Numbered from the stretch's first letter, positions 31,816-42,892 are shown. The stretch is 64,000 nucleotides of DNA from an uncultured Lachnospiraceae bacterium (GCA_900544445.1 UQVK01000011.1:1-64000); one strand, 5' to 3'. The notes: generated by a model from the letters alone, not told the origin. Made by a program: numbers and translations.

Positions 31816-31877
31816 TCGCTTGAAAGGCTGCGCGAAGGTTCTGTTCCGCTATGTAGAACACAAGGAGGTAAACATTC

Positions 31878-32561
31878 ATGAACAAGGCAATTTTGGCTAC
31901 GAAGGTCGGAATGACCCAGATTTTCACGGAAGACGGCACACTGGTTCCGGTTACCGTTCTTCAGGCAGGTCCCTGCGTGGTAACGCAGATCAAGACGGTT
32001 GAGAACGACGGCTACAGCGCAGTGCAGGTTGGCTTCGTTGACAAGAAAGAAAGAATCGTCAACAGAGATAAGGGCGGAAAGAAAGAGGTCATTCACAGAC
32101 ATGGCGTGAACAAGGCGCTGAAGGGCCATTTCGATAAGGCTGGCGTTTCCTGCAAGAGATATGTAAGAGAGTTCAAGTTCGACAACGCATCCGAGTATGC
32201 GCTGGCGCAGGAGATCAAGGCAGACATCTTCGCTACGGGCGACAAGGTGGATGCGACCGCGATTTCCAAAGGTAAGGGATTCCAGGGCGCCATCAAGAGA
32301 CATGGACAGCACAGAGGACCCATGGCTCACGGCTCCAAATTCCATCGTCATCAGGGTTCCAACGGAGCATGCTCCTCTCCGAGCCGCGTGTTCAAGGGAA
32401 AAGGAATGCCTGGACACATGGGCTGCGTAAGAGTTACCGTGCAGAATCTGGAAGTGGTAAGAGTTGATGCTGAACAGAATCTGCTTCTGGTAAAAGGTGC
32501 GGTGCCCGGCCCTAAGAAAGCACTGGTAACCATCAAAGAGACCACCAGAATGGATGCTTAA
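31878..32561 (+). CDS. rplC: 50S ribosomal protein L3
   Basis: A 227-residue L3, slightly longer than the E. coli protein. It begins [16 protein letters not shown] and contains [12 protein letters not shown] and the GMPGHMG loop that reaches the peptidyl transferase centre. L3 is an early assembly protein of the 50S subunit. CAAGGAGGT precedes the ATG. Its stop is 29 nt ahead of rplD. Confidence 0.98.
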   Translation: MNKAILATKVGMTQIFTEDGTLVPVTVLQAGPCVVTQIKTVENDGYSAVQVGFVDKKERIVNRDKGGKKEVIHRHGVNKALKGHFDKAGVSCKRYVREFKFDNASEYALAQEIKADIFATGDKVDATAISKGKGFQGAIKRHGQHRGPMAHGSKFHRHQGSNGACSSPSRVFKGKGMPGHMGCVRVTVQNLEVVRVDAEQNLLLVKGAVPGPKKALVTIKETTRMDA

Positions 32562-32590
32562 ATTAGGGAAGAAAGGAGGAACTAACAACA

Positions 32591-33211
32591 ATGGCTAACG
32601 TAGTTGTTTACAATATGGAAGGCAATGAAGTCGGAACCATCGAGTTAAGCGATGCGGTATTCGGCGTAGAAGTGAACGAACACCTGGTTCACATGGCAGT
32701 TGTTCAGCAACTTGCCAACAACCGTCAGGGAACACAGAAAGCCAAGACCCGTTCCGAGGTTTCCGGAGGCGGAAGAAAGCCCTGGAGACAGAAGGGAACC
32801 GGTCATGCAAGACAGGGATCAACCAGAGCTCCTCAGTGGACCGGCGGCGGAATGGTTTTCGCTCCTGTTCCGAGAGATTACTCCTTCAAGCTGAACAAGA
32901 AGGAAAAGAGAGCCGCTCTGAAGTCCGCGCTGACCAGCAGGGTACAGGCGAACAAGCTCATCGTTGTTGACGAGCTGAAATTTGACGGAATCAAGACCAA
33001 GAACTTCAAGCAGGTGATGGATAACCTGAAAGTGGAAAAGGGTCTTGTGGTTATCAACGAGAACGATGCAAATGTGGTACTGAGCGCCAGAAACCTTCCC
33101 ACGATCAACACGACGCTGACCAGCACGCTGAACGTGTACGATGTGATGAAGGCCGGCACGGTTGTCCTGACGAAGGATGCCGTTAAGACGATCGAGGAGG
33201 TGTACGCATAA
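32591..33211 (+). CDS. rplD: 50S ribosomal protein L4
   Basis: A 206-residue L4 with the tunnel-loop segment [19 protein letters not shown] near residue 55 and [20 protein letters not shown] after it. L4 lines the exit tunnel, and in Proteobacteria represses its own operon; such control here is not shown. GAAAGGAGG lies before the ATG. The stop overlaps the rplW start by one base (TAATG). Confidence 0.98.
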   Translation: MANVVVYNMEGNEVGTIELSDAVFGVEVNEHLVHMAVVQQLANNRQGTQKAKTRSEVSGGGRKPWRQKGTGHARQGSTRAPQWTGGGMVFAPVPRDYSFKLNKKEKRAALKSALTSRVQANKLIVVDELKFDGIKTKNFKQVMDNLKVEKGLVVINENDANVVLSARNLPTINTTLTSTLNVYDVMKAGTVVLTKDAVKTIEEVYA

Positions 33212-33510
33212 TGGCTGATATTAAATATTATGATGTCATCCTCAAACCCGTCATCACTGAGAAGAGCATGGCAGGTATGGGAGATAAGAAATATACGTTC
33301 CTTGTTCATCCCGAAGCGACCAAGAACCAGATCAAGGAAGCTGTAGAAAAGATGTTTGAAGGAACCAAGGTCAAGAGCGTAAATACGATGAACTGCGAAG
33401 GCAAGAACAGAAGACGCGGCATGGTGGTTGGAAAGACTGCGAAGACCAAGAAGGCAATCGTGGCCCTGACCGCTGACAGCAAGGAAATCGAGATTTTCGC
33501 AGGGCTGTAA
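33211..33510 (+). CDS. rplW: 50S ribosomal protein L23
   Basis: A 99-residue L23 ([14 protein letters not shown] at the start, then the [18 protein letters not shown] loop). It lies at the tunnel exit and docks trigger factor and SRP. The start overlaps the rplD stop by one base. A spacer of about 150 nt containing imperfect dyads (33528-33567, 33571-33607) follows before rplB. Confidence 0.98.
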   Translation: MADIKYYDVILKPVITEKSMAGMGDKKYTFLVHPEATKNQIKEAVEKMFEGTKVKSVNTMNCEGKNRRRGMVVGKTAKTKKAIVALTADSKEIEIFAGL

Positions 33511-33661
33511 GCCGGACCTGAAAGGGATATGAAGATGGGCAGGGCATGGCGCCCGACATTTTCATAAGCAGGAAACACACGGGACGGTTTAACGGTTCCG
33601 GTTTCCCAATTAAGTGCAGATCAAGCACGACAATAAATGATAGAGAAAAGGAGAAAACATC

Positions 33662-34504
33662 ATGGGAATTAAGACTTACAACCCATATACACCTTCCAGA
33701 AGAAACATGACTGGCTCCGATTTCGCTGAGATCACGAAGACGACTCCTGAGAAGAGCCTGTGCGTTTCCCTGAAGAAGAACGCCGGACGTAACAACCAGG
33801 GTAAGATCACCGTGAGACATCGCGGAGGCGGAAACAGAAGAAAATACAGAGTAATCGATTTCAAGAGATATAAGGATGACGTGCCTGCAACCGTAATCGG
33901 CATCGAGTACGATCCCAACAGAACGGCGAACATCGCCCTGATCTGCTACGCAGACGGCGAGAAGGCATATATCCTGGCTCCTGTCGGACTGAAGGATGGC
34001 ATGAAGGTTATGAACGGCCCTCACGCAGAAGTGAGAGTTGGTAACTGCCTGCCTCTGTCTGAAATCCCTGTTGGTACTCAGGTACACAACGTTGAGCTGT
34101 ATCCCGGAAGAGGCGGCCAGCTGGTTCGTTCTGCCGGAAACAGCGCACAGCTGATGGCTAAGGAAGGCAAGTACGCAACCCTGAGACTTCCTTCCGGAGA
34201 AATGAGAATGGTTCCTCTTGTTTGCCGCGCAACCGTAGGTGTTGTCGGAAATGCGGATCATAACCTGATCAACATCGGTAAGGCCGGACGTAAGCGCCAC
34301 ATGGGCATCCGTCCTACTGTACGCGGTTCCGTCATGAACCCCAACGACCATCCGCATGGTGGTGGTGAAGGTAAGACCGGTATCGGACGTCCGGGCCCGA
34401 GCACTCCTTGGGGTAAGCCTGCACTCGGCTTGAAGACGCGTAAGAAGAAAAACAAATCCAACAAGCTGATTGTAAGAAGAAGAGACGGTAAGGCGATTAA
34501 ATAA
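33662..34504 (+). CDS. rplB: 50S ribosomal protein L2
   Basis: A 280-residue L2 of full length: [16 protein letters not shown] at the start, the [15 protein letters not shown] segment, and the conserved C-terminal [18 protein letters not shown] loop with the histidine near the peptidyl transferase centre. AAAAGGAG precedes the ATG. It is followed 14 nt later by rpsS. Confidence 0.98.
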   Translation: MGIKTYNPYTPSRRNMTGSDFAEITKTTPEKSLCVSLKKNAGRNNQGKITVRHRGGGNRRKYRVIDFKRYKDDVPATVIGIEYDPNRTANIALICYADGEKAYILAPVGLKDGMKVMNGPHAEVRVGNCLPLSEIPVGTQVHNVELYPGRGGQLVRSAGNSAQLMAKEGKYATLRLPSGEMRMVPLVCRATVGVVGNADHNLINIGKAGRKRHMGIRPTVRGSVMNPNDHPHGGGEGKTGIGRPGPSTPWGKPALGLKTRKKKNKSNKLIVRRRDGKAIK

Positions 34505-34518
34505 GGAGGAAAGAATCA

Positions 34519-34800
34519 ATGGCTAGATCACTGAAAAAGGGACCGTTTGCAGATGCAAGCCTTCTCAAGAAAGTAGATGCAATGAATGCGGCCGGACAGA
34601 AGCAGGTTATCAAGACCTGGTCCCGCCGCTCCACAATCTTCCCGTCCTTTGTTGGACACACCATCGCTGTCCATGACGGAAGAAAACATGTGCCTGTATA
34701 TGTTACTGAAGATATGGTTGGACACAAGCTGGGTGAGTTCGTGGCCACCAGAACCTACAGAGGACATGGAAAAGACGAAAAGAAATCCAAGGTAAGGTAA
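34519..34800 (+). CDS. rpsS: 30S ribosomal protein S19
   Basis: A 93-residue S19 ([18 protein letters not shown] at the start, then [20 protein letters not shown] and [14 protein letters not shown]). It binds 16S rRNA in the 30S head next to S13. TAAGGAGG precedes the ATG. Spacing to rplV is 19 nt. Confidence 0.98.
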   Translation: MARSLKKGPFADASLLKKVDAMNAAGQKQVIKTWSRRSTIFPSFVGHTIAVHDGRKHVPVYVTEDMVGHKLGEFVATRTYRGHGKDEKKSKVR

Positions 34801-34819
34801 TTGAAAGGAGGTTTTATCC

Positions 34820-35206
34820 ATGGCTAAGGGACATAGAACCCAGATTAAGAGAGAAAGAAATGCACAGAAAGATACAAGACCTTCTGCAAAGTTATCCTAC
34901 GCAAGGGTTTCTGTACAGAAAGCATGCTTCGTACTGGATGCCATCAGAGGCAAGGACGTTACGACGGCACTGGCTATCCTGGAATACAACCCCAGATATG
35001 CTTCCAGCCTGATCAAGAAGCTTCTTGAGTCCGCGATTGCGAATGCAGAAAACAACAACGGCATGAACAGAGATAACCTTTACATCGCCGAGTGCTTCGC
35101 AAACAAGGGACCCACGATGAAGAGAATTCATCCCAGAGCACAGGGAAGGGCTTACAGAATCGAAAAGAGAATGAGCCATATCACTCTGGTGCTGGACGAG
35201 AAATAA
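34820..35206 (+). CDS. rplV: 50S ribosomal protein L22
   Basis: A 128-residue L22 with LSYARVSVQKACFVLDAIRG and the long beta-hairpin FANKGPTMKRIHPRAQGRAY that reaches into the exit tunnel near the macrolide site. GAAAGGAGG precedes the ATG. A GC-rich spacer of about 110 nt with a GCCCCGCGGGGC palindrome separates it from rpsC. Confidence 0.98.
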   Translation: MAKGHRTQIKRERNAQKDTRPSAKLSYARVSVQKACFVLDAIRGKDVTTALAILEYNPRYASSLIKKLLESAIANAENNNGMNRDNLYIAECFANKGPTMKRIHPRAQGRAYRIEKRMSHITLVLDEK

Positions 35207-35319
35207 TCTGAGGAGGGAAATGCCTTTTCGCGGCGGCTGCCCGGGAAGCCGGGTACAGGGCTGAAAGAACTGTCGATCAGACCCGCAGGCCCCGCGGGGC
35301 AGAAATGAAAGGAGAAAAT

Positions 35320-35997
35320 ATGGGACAGAAAGTTAATCCTCATGGCCTGAGAGTCGGCGTTATCAAAGACTGGGATTCCAGATGGTATGCGGATGCTGAG
35401 TTTTCAGACTTTTTAGTAGAAGATTACAATATCAGAAAATTCTTAAAAAAGAAACTTTACAGTGCCGGCGTTTCCAAGATTGAGATCGAGAGAGCGTCCG
35501 ACAGAGTAAAGGTGATCCTTTACACGGCAAAGCCCGGCGTTGTGATCGGAAAGGGCGGCGCTGAAATCGAAGTGACCAGAAAAGAGCTTTCCAGGCTCAC
35601 CGACAAGAAGGTTCTGATCGACATCAAGGAGATCAAGAGACCTGACAGAGATGCGCAGCTTGTTGCGGAGAACATCGCGCAGCAGCTTGAAAACCGCGTT
35701 TCCTTCAGAAGAGCGATGAAGTCCTGCATGGGAAGAACCATGAAGGCCGGCGCGCTTGGCATCAAGACCGCTGTGGCAGGCCGTCTGGGCGGAGCTGATA
35801 TCGCACGTACCGAGTTCTACAGCGAGGGAACCATCCCGCTTCAGACGCTGAGAGCCGATATCGACTACGGATTTGCAGAAGCTGACACCACTTACGGAAA
35901 GCTGGGCGTCAAGGTTTGGATTTATAAGGGAGAAGTTCTTCCTGCGAAGGGAAACAGTGAAGGAAAGAAGACTTCACCGGAAGGGAGCGATAAATAA
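35320..35997 (+). CDS. rpsC: 30S ribosomal protein S3
   Basis: A 225-residue S3: [20 protein letters not shown] at the start, the KH motif [11 protein letters not shown] near residue 75, and the C-terminal [14 protein letters not shown]3 forms part of the mRNA entry site. ATG 35320 follows AAAGGAG; the in-frame ATG at 35305 contains that site. The stop overlaps the rplP start by one base. Confidence 0.98.
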   Translation: MGQKVNPHGLRVGVIKDWDSRWYADAEFSDFLVEDYNIRKFLKKKLYSAGVSKIEIERASDRVKVILYTAKPGVVIGKGGAEIEVTRKELSRLTDKKVLIDIKEIKRPDRDAQLVAENIAQQLENRVSFRRAMKSCMGRTMKAGALGIKTAVAGRLGGADIARTEFYSEGTIPLQTLRADIDYGFAEADTTYGKLGVKVWIYKGEVLPAKGNSEGKKTSPEGSDK

Positions 35998-36434
35998 TGT
36001 TAATGCCGAAGAGAGTAAAACGTCGTAAACAGTTCCGCGGTTCCATGGCAGGAAAAGCGACCCGCGGCAACACCATCACCTATGGCGAGTACGGTCTTGT
36101 GGCCACCGAGCCCTGCTGGATCAAGTCCAATCAGATTGAAGCTGCCCGTATCGCTCTGACCCGTTACACCAAGCGTACCGGTAAGGTGTGGATCAAGATT
36201 TTTCCTGATAAGCCTGTAACGGCGAAGCCGGCTGAGACCCGTATGGGTTCCGGTAAAGGTACTCTGGAATACTGGGTTGCAGTCGTAAAGCCTGGACGTG
36301 TTATGTTCGAAATCGCGGGCGTTCCCGAGGAATCCGCAAAAGAAGCATTACGTCTTGCTATGCATAAGCTTCCATGTAAATGTAAAATTGTTTCTAAAGC
36401 AGATTTGGAAGGCGGTGTATCAAATGAAAACTAA
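35997..36434 (+). CDS. rplP: 50S ribosomal protein L16
   Basis: A 145-residue L16 ([15 protein letters not shown], then [20 protein letters not shown] and [16 protein letters not shown]). It sits near the A-site tRNA elbow. Translation is coupled to rpsC by the TAATG overlap, and its stop overlaps rpmC by 11 nt. Confidence 0.98.
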   Translation: MLMPKRVKRRKQFRGSMAGKATRGNTITYGEYGLVATEPCWIKSNQIEAARIALTRYTKRTGKVWIKIFPDKPVTAKPAETRMGSGKGTLEYWVAVVKPGRVMFEIAGVPEESAKEALRLAMHKLPCKCKIVSKADLEGGVSNEN

Positions 36435-36633
36435 GCAGTATGTTGAAGATTTAAAGAAAAAATCCGACGCTGATCTGGCGCAGGAACTGGTAAACGCCAA
36501 AAAAGAACTTTTCAATTTGAGATTCCAGAACGCAACCAATCAGCTTGATAATACGGCAAGAATCAAAGAGGTAAGGAAGAACATCGCAAGAATCCAGACC
36601 CTCATTACTGAAAAGGCTAAGGCCGCTCAGTAA
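36424..36633 (+). CDS. rpmC: 50S ribosomal protein L29
   Basis: A 69-residue L29, a two-helix protein at the tunnel exit ([20 protein letters not shown], then [15 protein letters not shown]). The ATG at 36424 inside the end of rplP gives the normal family length. The coding region is shorter than the open frame around it. Confidence 0.97.
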   Translation: MKTKQYVEDLKKKSDADLAQELVNAKKELFNLRFQNATNQLDNTARIKEVRKNIARIQTLITEKAKAAQ

Positions 36634-36656
36634 ATTCCAGAAAGGAGCACATTGAC

Positions 36657-36914
36657 GTGGAAGAAAGAAATCTGAGAAAAACACGTACTGGTAAAGTCGT
36701 GAGTAATAAGATGCAGAAAACCATCGTTGTGGCTGTTGAGGATCACGTAAAGCATCCCCTCTACGGCAAGATTGTGAAGAGAACCTACAAGCTGAAGGCG
36801 CATGACGAGAACAATGACTGCAACATCGGCGATACCGTAAGAGTTATGGAAACAAGACCGCTCTCCAAGGATAAGAGATGGCGCCTTGTGGATATCATCG
36901 AAAGAGCAAAATAA
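36657..36914 (+). CDS. rpsQ: 30S ribosomal protein S17
   Basis: An 85-residue S17 ([38 protein letters not shown], then [19 protein letters not shown]). It is a primary 16S rRNA binder. The start is GTG at 36657 behind AAAGGAG. It is the last gene of the classic S10 operon; rplN follows after 85 nt. Confidence 0.97.
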   Translation: MEERNLRKTRTGKVVSNKMQKTIVVAVEDHVKHPLYGKIVKRTYKLKAHDENNDCNIGDTVRVMETRPLSKDKRWRLVDIIERAK

Positions 36915-36999
36915 TCGTAGCAGGATTGGAATAGCGGTTTCCTTAATTCAGCGGCTGCCGTGCCTGGAAGGAAGGAAACTGGCGGAAGGAGATATCAGT

Positions 37000-37368
37000 A
37001 TGATTCAACAGGAAAGCAGATTGAAAGTTGCGGATAATACCGGTGCGAAAGAGCTCCTGTGCATCAGAGTTATGGGAGGCTCCACGAGAAGGTATGCCAA
37101 TATCGGCGACATTATCGTTGCCACCGTCAAAGATGCAACACCAGGCGGCGTTGTAAAAAAAGGCGATGTTGTTAAGGCTGTGGTTGTCCGTACGGTAAAA
37201 GGCGCCCGTCGTAAAGACGGTTCTTATATCAAATTCGACGAGAACGCTGCTGTAATCATCAAGGACGACAAGACCCCCAGAGGAACCCGTATCTTTGGAC
37301 CAGTAGCAAGAGAGCTTCGTGAGAAACAGTTCATGAGAATTGTATCTCTGGCTCCCGAAGTATTATAG
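37000..37368 (+). CDS. rplN: 50S ribosomal protein L14
   Basis: A 122-residue L14 ([33 protein letters not shown], and [20 protein letters not shown]). It forms an intersubunit bridge. ATG 37000 follows GGAAGGAGAT; the longer frame from 36886 runs back into rpsQ. It begins the spc part of the block. Confidence 0.98.
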   Translation: MIQQESRLKVADNTGAKELLCIRVMGGSTRRYANIGDIIVATVKDATPGGVVKKGDVVKAVVVRTVKGARRKDGSYIKFDENAAVIIKDDKTPRGTRIFGPVARELREKQFMRIVSLAPEVL

Positions 37369-37378
37369 GAGGTGCCTT

Positions 37379-37705
37379 ATGTCAACGATGAAGATTAAGA
37401 AGGGCGATACCGTTAAGGTAATCGCCGGTAAGGATAAGGACAAGGAAGGAAAGGTCCTTTCCGTAGATAAGAAGAACGGCAGGGTTGTTGTGGAAGGCGT
37501 GAACATGGTAACCAAGCATGTAAAGCCCTCTGCTGCGAACCAGGACGGCGGAATTGTTCAGAAGGAAGCCGCACTTGACGCATCCAACGTGATGTATGTG
37601 CACAACGGCAAGCCTACCAGAATCGGATTTAAGTTTGAAGACGGCAAAAAGGTGCGCTATGCAAAGGCAACCGGAGAAGTGATCTCCGAGAAGTCGGCGA
37701 AATAA
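37379..37705 (+). CDS. rplX: 50S ribosomal protein L24
   Basis: A 108-residue L24 with the N-terminal KOW motif (KGDTVKVIAGKDKDKEGKV) and HVKPSAANQDGGIVQKEAA. It starts 50S assembly. ATG 37379 follows AGGAGGTG; the frame from 37340 lies in rplN. Confidence 0.98.
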   Translation: MSTMKIKKGDTVKVIAGKDKDKEGKVLSVDKKNGRVVVEGVNMVTKHVKPSAANQDGGIVQKEAALDASNVMYVHNGKPTRIGFKFEDGKKVRYAKATGEVISEKSAK

Positions 37706-37736
37706 TTGAACAATTCGAAGGAAGGAGGCCGTAAAC

Positions 37737-38276
37737 GTGAGCAGACTGAAAGACTTATACAATGATCAGATTGTAGAAGCAATGACCAAGAAATTTGGTT
37801 ATAAAAATATTATGGAAGTTCCGAAGCTGGATAAGATCGTCATCAACATGGGTGTTGGCGAAGCAAAGGACAATGCGAAGGCTCTGGAATCCGCTGTAAA
37901 GGACCTTGAAATCATCTCCGGTCAGCACGTTGTGCTTACCAGAGCAAAGAAGTCCGTAGCAAACTTCAAGATCAGAGAGGGAATGGCCATCGGCTGCAAG
38001 ACAACTCTGCGCGGCGAGAAGATGTACGATTTCCTGGATCGTCTTGTGAACCTGGCTCTTCCCCGCGTACGTGACTTCAGGGGCGTAAATCCCGACGCGT
38101 TCGACGGAAGAGGAAATTACGCGCTGGGCATTAAGGAGCAGCTCATCTTCCCCGAGATCGAGTACGATAAGGTGGATAAGGTGAGAGGTATGGACGTTAT
38201 CATCGTTACTACTGCAAAGACGGACGAAGAGGCACGCGAATTACTGAAACTGTTCAACATGCCTTTTGAGAAATAA
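37737..38276 (+). CDS. rplE: 50S ribosomal protein L5
   Basis: A 179-residue L5 ([38 protein letters not shown], and [18 protein letters not shown]). It binds 5S rRNA. The start codon is GTG at 37737 behind GAAGGAGG. rpsN follows after 12 nt. Confidence 0.98.
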   Translation: MSRLKDLYNDQIVEAMTKKFGYKNIMEVPKLDKIVINMGVGEAKDNAKALESAVKDLEIISGQHVVLTRAKKSVANFKIREGMAIGCKTTLRGEKMYDFLDRLVNLALPRVRDFRGVNPDAFDGRGNYALGIKEQLIFPEIEYDKVDKVRGMDVIIVTTAKTDEEARELLKLFNMPFEK

Positions 38277-38288
38277 GGAGGTTCATTC

Positions 38289-38474
38289 ATGGCTAAGACA
38301 GCAATGAAGATTAAACAGCAGCGCAAACCCAAATTCTCCACCAGAGCATATACCCGCTGTAAGATTTGCGGACGCCCGCACGCTGTTTTAAGAAAATACG
38401 GAATCTGCAGAATCTGCTTCCGTGAACTTGCATATAAGGGACAGATCCCCGGAGTCAAGAAGGCAAGCTGGTAA
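38289..38474 (+). CDS. rpsN: 30S ribosomal protein S14, zinc type
   Basis: A 61-residue S14 of the short zinc-binding type, with ligand pairs CKICG and CRICF and the ending [18 protein letters not shown] precedes the ATG. The 120-nt spacer after it contains a partial direct repeat (GCGTCCGCGG near 38499 and 38547). Confidence 0.98.
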   Translation: MAKTAMKIKQQRKPKFSTRAYTRCKICGRPHAVLRKYGICRICFRELAYKGQIPGVKKASW

Positions 38475-38596
38475 GAGCCGCCCGTAGAAACGCGTCCGCG
38501 GCCTGAAAAAACGCGCTGCGCCGGAGTGTATGCGCGTCCGCGGTCCGAATCGGGAAGGCAGAATTTTGGTATAGAAAGAACAAGGAGGCAATTCTA

Positions 38597-38998
38597 ATGA
38601 CAATGAGCGATCCGATTGCAGATATGCTTACAAGAATCCGTAATGCCAATACTGCAAAACATGATACAGTAGATGTACCTTCATCCAAAATGAAGCTGGC
38701 GATTGCACAGATTCTTCTGGAGGAGGGATATATTAAGAAGTACGACATTCTGGATGACGGTCCGTTCAAGACCATCCACATCACCCTGAAGTACGGTGAG
38801 GATAAGAATCACAAGATCATCACCGGACTGAAGAGAATTTCCAAGCCCGGCCTTCGTGTTTATGCCGGCAAGGAAGAGCTTCCCAGAGTGCTCGGCGGAC
38901 TGGGAATCGCCATCATTTCCACCAACCAGGGCGTAGTTACCGACAAGAAGGCGAGAGAGCTTCAGGTAGGCGGCGAGGTTCTGGCGTTCATCTGGTAA
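38597..38998 (+). CDS. rpsH: 30S ribosomal protein S8
   Basis: A 133-residue S8 ([38 protein letters not shown], and [18 protein letters not shown]). It binds 16S helix 21 and in E. coli represses the spc operon. AAGGAGG precedes the ATG. Confidence 0.98.
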   Translation: MTMSDPIADMLTRIRNANTAKHDTVDVPSSKMKLAIAQILLEEGYIKKYDILDDGPFKTIHITLKYGEDKNHKIITGLKRISKPGLRVYAGKEELPRVLGGLGIAIISTNQGVVTDKKARELQVGGEVLAFIW

Positions 38999-39135
38999 GA
39001 CGGTCGGTTCCGTTAAAACAGACGGTCTGAAAAGACGAACAAAAACGCATCGAATGAAACAGGCTGCAGCAGTCGCCGGGCAGGATAGTCCTGCTGAGGC
39101 GAGACGGGCAGCAATCATATAAAGGAGGTACGGGC

Positions 39136-39678
39136 ATGTCACGTATAGGAAGAATGCCAATCGCGATTCCTGCAGGTGTAACTGTAGAGATTGCAGAAAA
39201 TAATAAAGTGACGGTTAAAGGTCCGAAGGGTACTCTTGAGAGAGTTCTCCCTTCCGAGATGGAAATCAAGGTAGAAGGAAACGAAGTTATCGTTTCCAGA
39301 CCGAATGATCTGAAGAAGATGAAATCCCTGCACGGCCTGACCAGAACCCTGATCAACAACATGGTTGTGGGCGTTACCGCAGGCTACGAGAAGAAGCTGG
39401 AAGTAAACGGCGTGGGCTACAGGGCTGCAAAGGCCGGTAAGAAGTTAACCTTATCTCTGGGATATTCCCATCCCGTTGAAATGGAAGATCCGGAAGGCAT
39501 TGAGACGGTTCTGGAAGGCCAGAACGTGATTATCGTTAAAGGTATCGATAAGGAAAAGGTCGGACAGTTTGCCGCTGAGATCAGAGACAAGAGAAGACCG
39601 GAGCCTTATAAGGGCAAGGGTATCAAGTATGCGGATGAGACTATCAGACGCAAAGTTGGTAAGACCGGTAAGAAATAA
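39136..39678 (+). CDS. rplF: 50S ribosomal protein L6
   Basis: A 180-residue L6 ([30 protein letters not shown], and [19 protein letters not shown]). It contacts the sarcin-ricin loop region. AAAGGAGGT precedes the ATG. rplR follows after 20 nt. Confidence 0.98.
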   Translation: MSRIGRMPIAIPAGVTVEIAENNKVTVKGPKGTLERVLPSEMEIKVEGNEVIVSRPNDLKKMKSLHGLTRTLINNMVVGVTAGYEKKLEVNGVGYRAAKAGKKLTLSLGYSHPVEMEDPEGIETVLEGQNVIIVKGIDKEKVGQFAAEIRDKRRPEPYKGKGIKYADETIRRKVGKTGKK

Positions 39679-39698
39679 GAGATAAGGAGAGTGTGAAA

Positions 39699-40067
39699 AT
39701 GGTTAGTAAGAAATCGAGACAAGAAGTTCGTATGAACAAGCACAGAAGACTGCGTAACCGTTTCAGCGGCACACCTGAGAGACCGCGTCTTGCTGTGTTC
39801 AGAAGCAATAATCATATGTATGCTCAAATTATCGACGATACCGTTGGAAATACCCTGGTTGCAGCTTCTACCGTTGAAAAGGCGGTAAAAGCTGAACTGG
39901 AAAAGACCAATGACGTTGACGCTGCAGCATATCTGGGAACTGTAATCGCCAAGAGAGCTCTGGAAAAGGGAATCAATACCGTTGTCTTCGACAGAGGAGG
40001 CTTCATTTACCAGGGCAAGATCGCTGCATTGGCTGAGGCGGCAAGAGAAGCCGGCCTTGAATTCTAG
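39699..40067 (+). CDS. rplR: 50S ribosomal protein L18
   Basis: A 122-residue L18 (RHRRLRNR-like start [19 protein letters not shown], then [14 protein letters not shown] and [19 protein letters not shown]). It binds 5S rRNA with L5. ATG 39699 follows AAGGAGA; the GTG at 39693 is too close to the site. Confidence 0.98.
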   Translation: MVSKKSRQEVRMNKHRRLRNRFSGTPERPRLAVFRSNNHMYAQIIDDTVGNTLVAASTVEKAVKAELEKTNDVDAAAYLGTVIAKRALEKGINTVVFDRGGFIYQGKIAALAEAAREAGLEF

Positions 40068-40087
40068 GAAGGGAGAAAACGTCGTAA

Positions 40088-40597
40088 ATGAGACATACAA
40101 TCATTGACACAAGCAATCTGGAGCTTACTGAAAAAGTAGTTACCATCAAACGTGTAACCAAGGTTGTAAAGGGCGGACGTAACATGCGCTTTTCAGCTCT
40201 GGTGGTAGTCGGTGACGGAGCAGGCCATGTGGGCGTGGGACTTGGTAAGGCTGCAGAAATCCCTGAAGCGATCCGCAAGGGAAAAGAAGATGCCGCCAAG
40301 AATCTGATCAGCGTTGCGCTGGATGAGAACAACAGTATCACCCATGAATTCCTCGGAAAGTTTGGTTCCTCAACCGTTCTTCTCAAGAAGGCTCCCGACG
40401 GAACCGGTATTATCGCCGGCGGCCCGGTTCGTATCGTATGCGAACTTGCAGGCATCAAGAATATCCGTACCAAGTCTCTTGGTTCAAACAACAAGCAGAA
40501 TGTTGTGCTTGCTACCATCGAAGGCCTGAGCCAGCTGAAGACTCCTGAAGAAGTGGCAGCTAACCGCGGAAAATCTGTTGACGAGGTTATGGCTTAA
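40088..40597 (+). CDS. rpsE: 30S ribosomal protein S5
   Basis: A 169-residue S5 ([40 protein letters not shown], then [20 protein letters not shown]). It helps decoding accuracy at the mRNA entry. GAAGGGAG lies upstream, at a longer spacing than usual. Confidence 0.98.
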   Translation: MRHTIIDTSNLELTEKVVTIKRVTKVVKGGRNMRFSALVVVGDGAGHVGVGLGKAAEIPEAIRKGKEDAAKNLISVALDENNSITHEFLGKFGSSTVLLKKAPDGTGIIAGGPVRIVCELAGIKNIRTKSLGSNNKQNVVLATIEGLSQLKTPEEVAANRGKSVDEVMA

Positions 40598-40670
40598 ATG
40601 AGAAGATAAGAATGGCGGTTGTCATTCTGATAAGATTGGATTGCCGCTTCCGGCGGCAAAAGGAGGAGAA

Positions 40671-40856
40671 ATGGCAGAGAAAATGTTGAAAATCACGCTG
40701 GTCAAATCCCCTATCGGTGCGGTTCCGAAGCACAAAGCTACCGTGACGGCCATGGGACTTACCAAAATGCATAAAACAGTTGAGCTGCCCGACAACGCAT
40801 CCACAAGAGGCATGATTGCCCAGGTCGGATACATGCTCAAAGTAGAAGAAGCGTAA
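40671..40856 (+). CDS. rpmD: 50S ribosomal protein L30
   Basis: A 61-residue L30 ([20 protein letters not shown], then ALGL-like [16 protein letters not shown]). The ATG at 40671 behind AAAGGAGG gives the normal length. rplO follows after 17 nt. Confidence 0.97.
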   Translation: MAEKMLKITLVKSPIGAVPKHKATVTAMGLTKMHKTVELPDNASTRGMIAQVGYMLKVEEA

Positions 40857-40873
40857 GGCAGGAGGTGTCAGGA

Positions 40874-41314
40874 ATGGAATTATCAAATTTACAGCCTGCA
40901 GCCGGTTCCAAGCACAGCGATAACTTCAGAAGAGGCCGTGGACATGGTTCAGGAAACGGAAAGACTGCCGGTAAGGGACACAAGGGTCAGAAGGCCCGTT
41001 CCGGAGCTCCCAGACCCGGCTTTGAAGGCGGCCAGATGCCGCTGTACAGACGTATTCCCAAGAGAGGCTTCACCAACAGGAATACAAAGGAAATCGTAGG
41101 CATTAACATCAGCGCCCTCGAGGTATTTGAGAACGGAACGACTGTTACCGTAGAGACCCTGATTGAAAAGGGTATCGTAAAAAATCCAAAAGATGGGGTA
41201 AAGATCCTCGGAAATGGAGAGCTTACCAAAAAACTCGATGTGAAGGCTGATGCATTCAGCGCATCCGCAAAGGAGAAGATCGAGGCACTTGGTGGAACTG
41301 CAGAGGTGATGTAA
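40874..41314 (+). CDS. rplO: 50S ribosomal protein L15
   Basis: A 146-residue L15 ([39 protein letters not shown], and [19 protein letters not shown]). ATG 40874 follows AGGAGGTG. The stop overlaps the secY start by one base. Confidence 0.98.
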   Translation: MELSNLQPAAGSKHSDNFRRGRGHGSGNGKTAGKGHKGQKARSGAPRPGFEGGQMPLYRRIPKRGFTNRNTKEIVGINISALEVFENGTTVTVETLIEKGIVKNPKDGVKILGNGELTKKLDVKADAFSASAKEKIEALGGTAEVM

Positions 41315-42627
41315 TGCTTACAACACTTAAAAACGCCTTTAAAATGAGGGAACTGCGGAAGAAAATCCTCTTTACCCTGGCCATGCTGGTTGTGATCCGT
41401 CTCGGATCACAGCTGCCCGTGCCGGGCGTTGACAGGAACTATTTCGCAAACTGGTTTGCCGCTCAGACGGGTGACGCTTTCAATTTTTTTGACGCCTTTA
41501 CGGGTGGTTCCTTTGAAAATATGTCCCTGTTTGCGCTGAATATCACCCCTTACATCACATCCTCCATCATCATTCAGCTTCTGACGATCGCGATTCCGAA
41601 GCTGGAAGAGATGCAGAAGGACGGTGAGGAGGGAAGAAAGAAGCTGACTGCGATTACGAGATACGTAACGGTCGGCCTTGCTTTGATTCAGTCCGCAGCC
41701 ATGGCCATCGGCTTTGGCGGAAGCGGCCTTCTGGAAGAGTATAATGCCCTTAACGTGATTACGGTTATCGCTGCGCTCACTGCAGGAAGTGCTTTCCTGA
41801 TGTGGATCGGCGAGCGGATTACGGAAAACGGTGTCGGAAACGGTATTTCCATCGTTCTGGTCATCAATATCATTTCCAGACTTCCTCAGGATTTTACGAG
41901 TCTGTTCAATCAGTTTGTGGCAGGCAGGCCGATTGCAACGGCAGTTCTTGCTGTGGTGATCATTCTGGCGGTTGTCATTGGCATGGTTATTCTGGTTATT
42001 GTTCTGAACGATGCGACGAGAAAAATTCCCGTTCAGTATGCGAAGAAGGTACAGGGCCGTAAGATGGTTGGCGGACAGTCCACCAACATTCCGCTGAAGG
42101 TTAATACGGCGGGCGTTATTCCGGTTATCTTTGCTTCTTCCATCATGCAGTTCCCGGTTATTATCTGCTCTCTGGTAGGATACAGCGGAACGGGCGTATG
42201 GAGACATATCCTGAATGCATTAAGCTCCAACAACTGGTGCAATCCGAGCCAGCCGGTGTATTCCATCGGACTTGTGGTATATATCATACTGGTTATTTTC
42301 TTCGCTTATTTCTATACCTCGATCACCTTCAATCCGGTCGAGATTGCGAATAATCTGAAGAAGCAGGGCGGTTTCATCCCGGGTATCCGGCCTGGCAAGC
42401 CCACCAGTGATTATCTGAACAGAATTCTGAACTATGTCATCTTCATCGGAGCGTGTGGACTTACCATCGTCTGCGTCATTCCTTTCTTCTTTAACGGAAT
42501 TTTCGGAGCCAGCGTTTCCTTCGGTGGAACAAGCCTGATCATTATCGTCAGCGTGGTGCTGGAAACCATAAAGCAGATTGAGTCTCTGATGCTGGTGCGC
42601 AATTACAAGGGCTTCCTGAACGACTGA
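41314..42627 (+). CDS. secY: Protein translocase subunit SecY
   Basis: A 437-residue, ten-span membrane channel of the Sec translocase. Family marks include RLGSQLPVPGVD in the first loop, ALNITPYITSSIIIQLL in span 2 with the plug region before it, KLEEMQKDGEEGRKK, and GGFIPGIRPGKPTSDYL before span 9. It partners SecE and SecG in the membrane. It is coupled to rplO by TAATG. The usual tight junction to adk is replaced by a 301-nt spacer full of hairpins. Confidence 0.99.
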   Translation: MLTTLKNAFKMRELRKKILFTLAMLVVIRLGSQLPVPGVDRNYFANWFAAQTGDAFNFFDAFTGGSFENMSLFALNITPYITSSIIIQLLTIAIPKLEEMQKDGEEGRKKLTAITRYVTVGLALIQSAAMAIGFGGSGLLEEYNALNVITVIAALTAGSAFLMWIGERITENGVGNGISIVLVINIISRLPQDFTSLFNQFVAGRPIATAVLAVVIILAVVIGMVILVIVLNDATRKIPVQYAKKVQGRKMVGGQSTNIPLKVNTAGVIPVIFASSIMQFPVIICSLVGYSGTGVWRHILNALSSNNWCNPSQPVYSIGLVVYIILVIFFAYFYTSITFNPVEIANNLKKQGGFIPGIRPGKPTSDYLNRILNYVIFIGACGLTIVCVIPFFFNGIFGASVSFGGTSLIIIVSVVLETIKQIESLMLVRNYKGFLND

Positions 42628-42654
42628 GGCGGCTTTTATAAGAATTACACGAGA

Positions 42655-42892
42655 TTGGGACAGAACGTAAGTTTTGTCCCAAAATGCTAATAAAAGGAGG
42701 CGGAAAACGGCGCTGCCGTTTTCCTGGAAGAATCACACAGTGATTCTTCTCATTTGATGAAATGCGGCCTGCGGCCGCAGGAGGTAAGATTGAAAAATAA
42801 GCCTGATGGCTTATTTTTCAATCGGCAGTTTTGCGCCGAAGCACAAAACTGCTGTGATCGCAGAGGAGAAATCACCTGCGTGATTTCTCCTC
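42655..42892 (+). repeat. Seven tandem hairpins between secY and adk
   Basis: In order: TTGGGACA/TGTCCCAA (42655-42682); GGAAAACGGC/GCCGTTTTCC (42702-42724); GAAGAATCAC/GTGATTCTTC (42727-42749); TGCGGCC/GGCCGCA (42763-42779); a 15-bp perfect stem from GATTGAAAAATAAGC (42788-42823); GCAGTTTTG/CAAAACTGC (42825-42852); and a 13-bp perfect stem from GAGGAGAAATCAC (42863-42892). Loops are 3-12 nt. The next bases GGCCTCAGC..CGCTTCGGCAAGGAGG include the adk ribosome binding site and match the module before the DUF2628 gene. Confidence 0.9.
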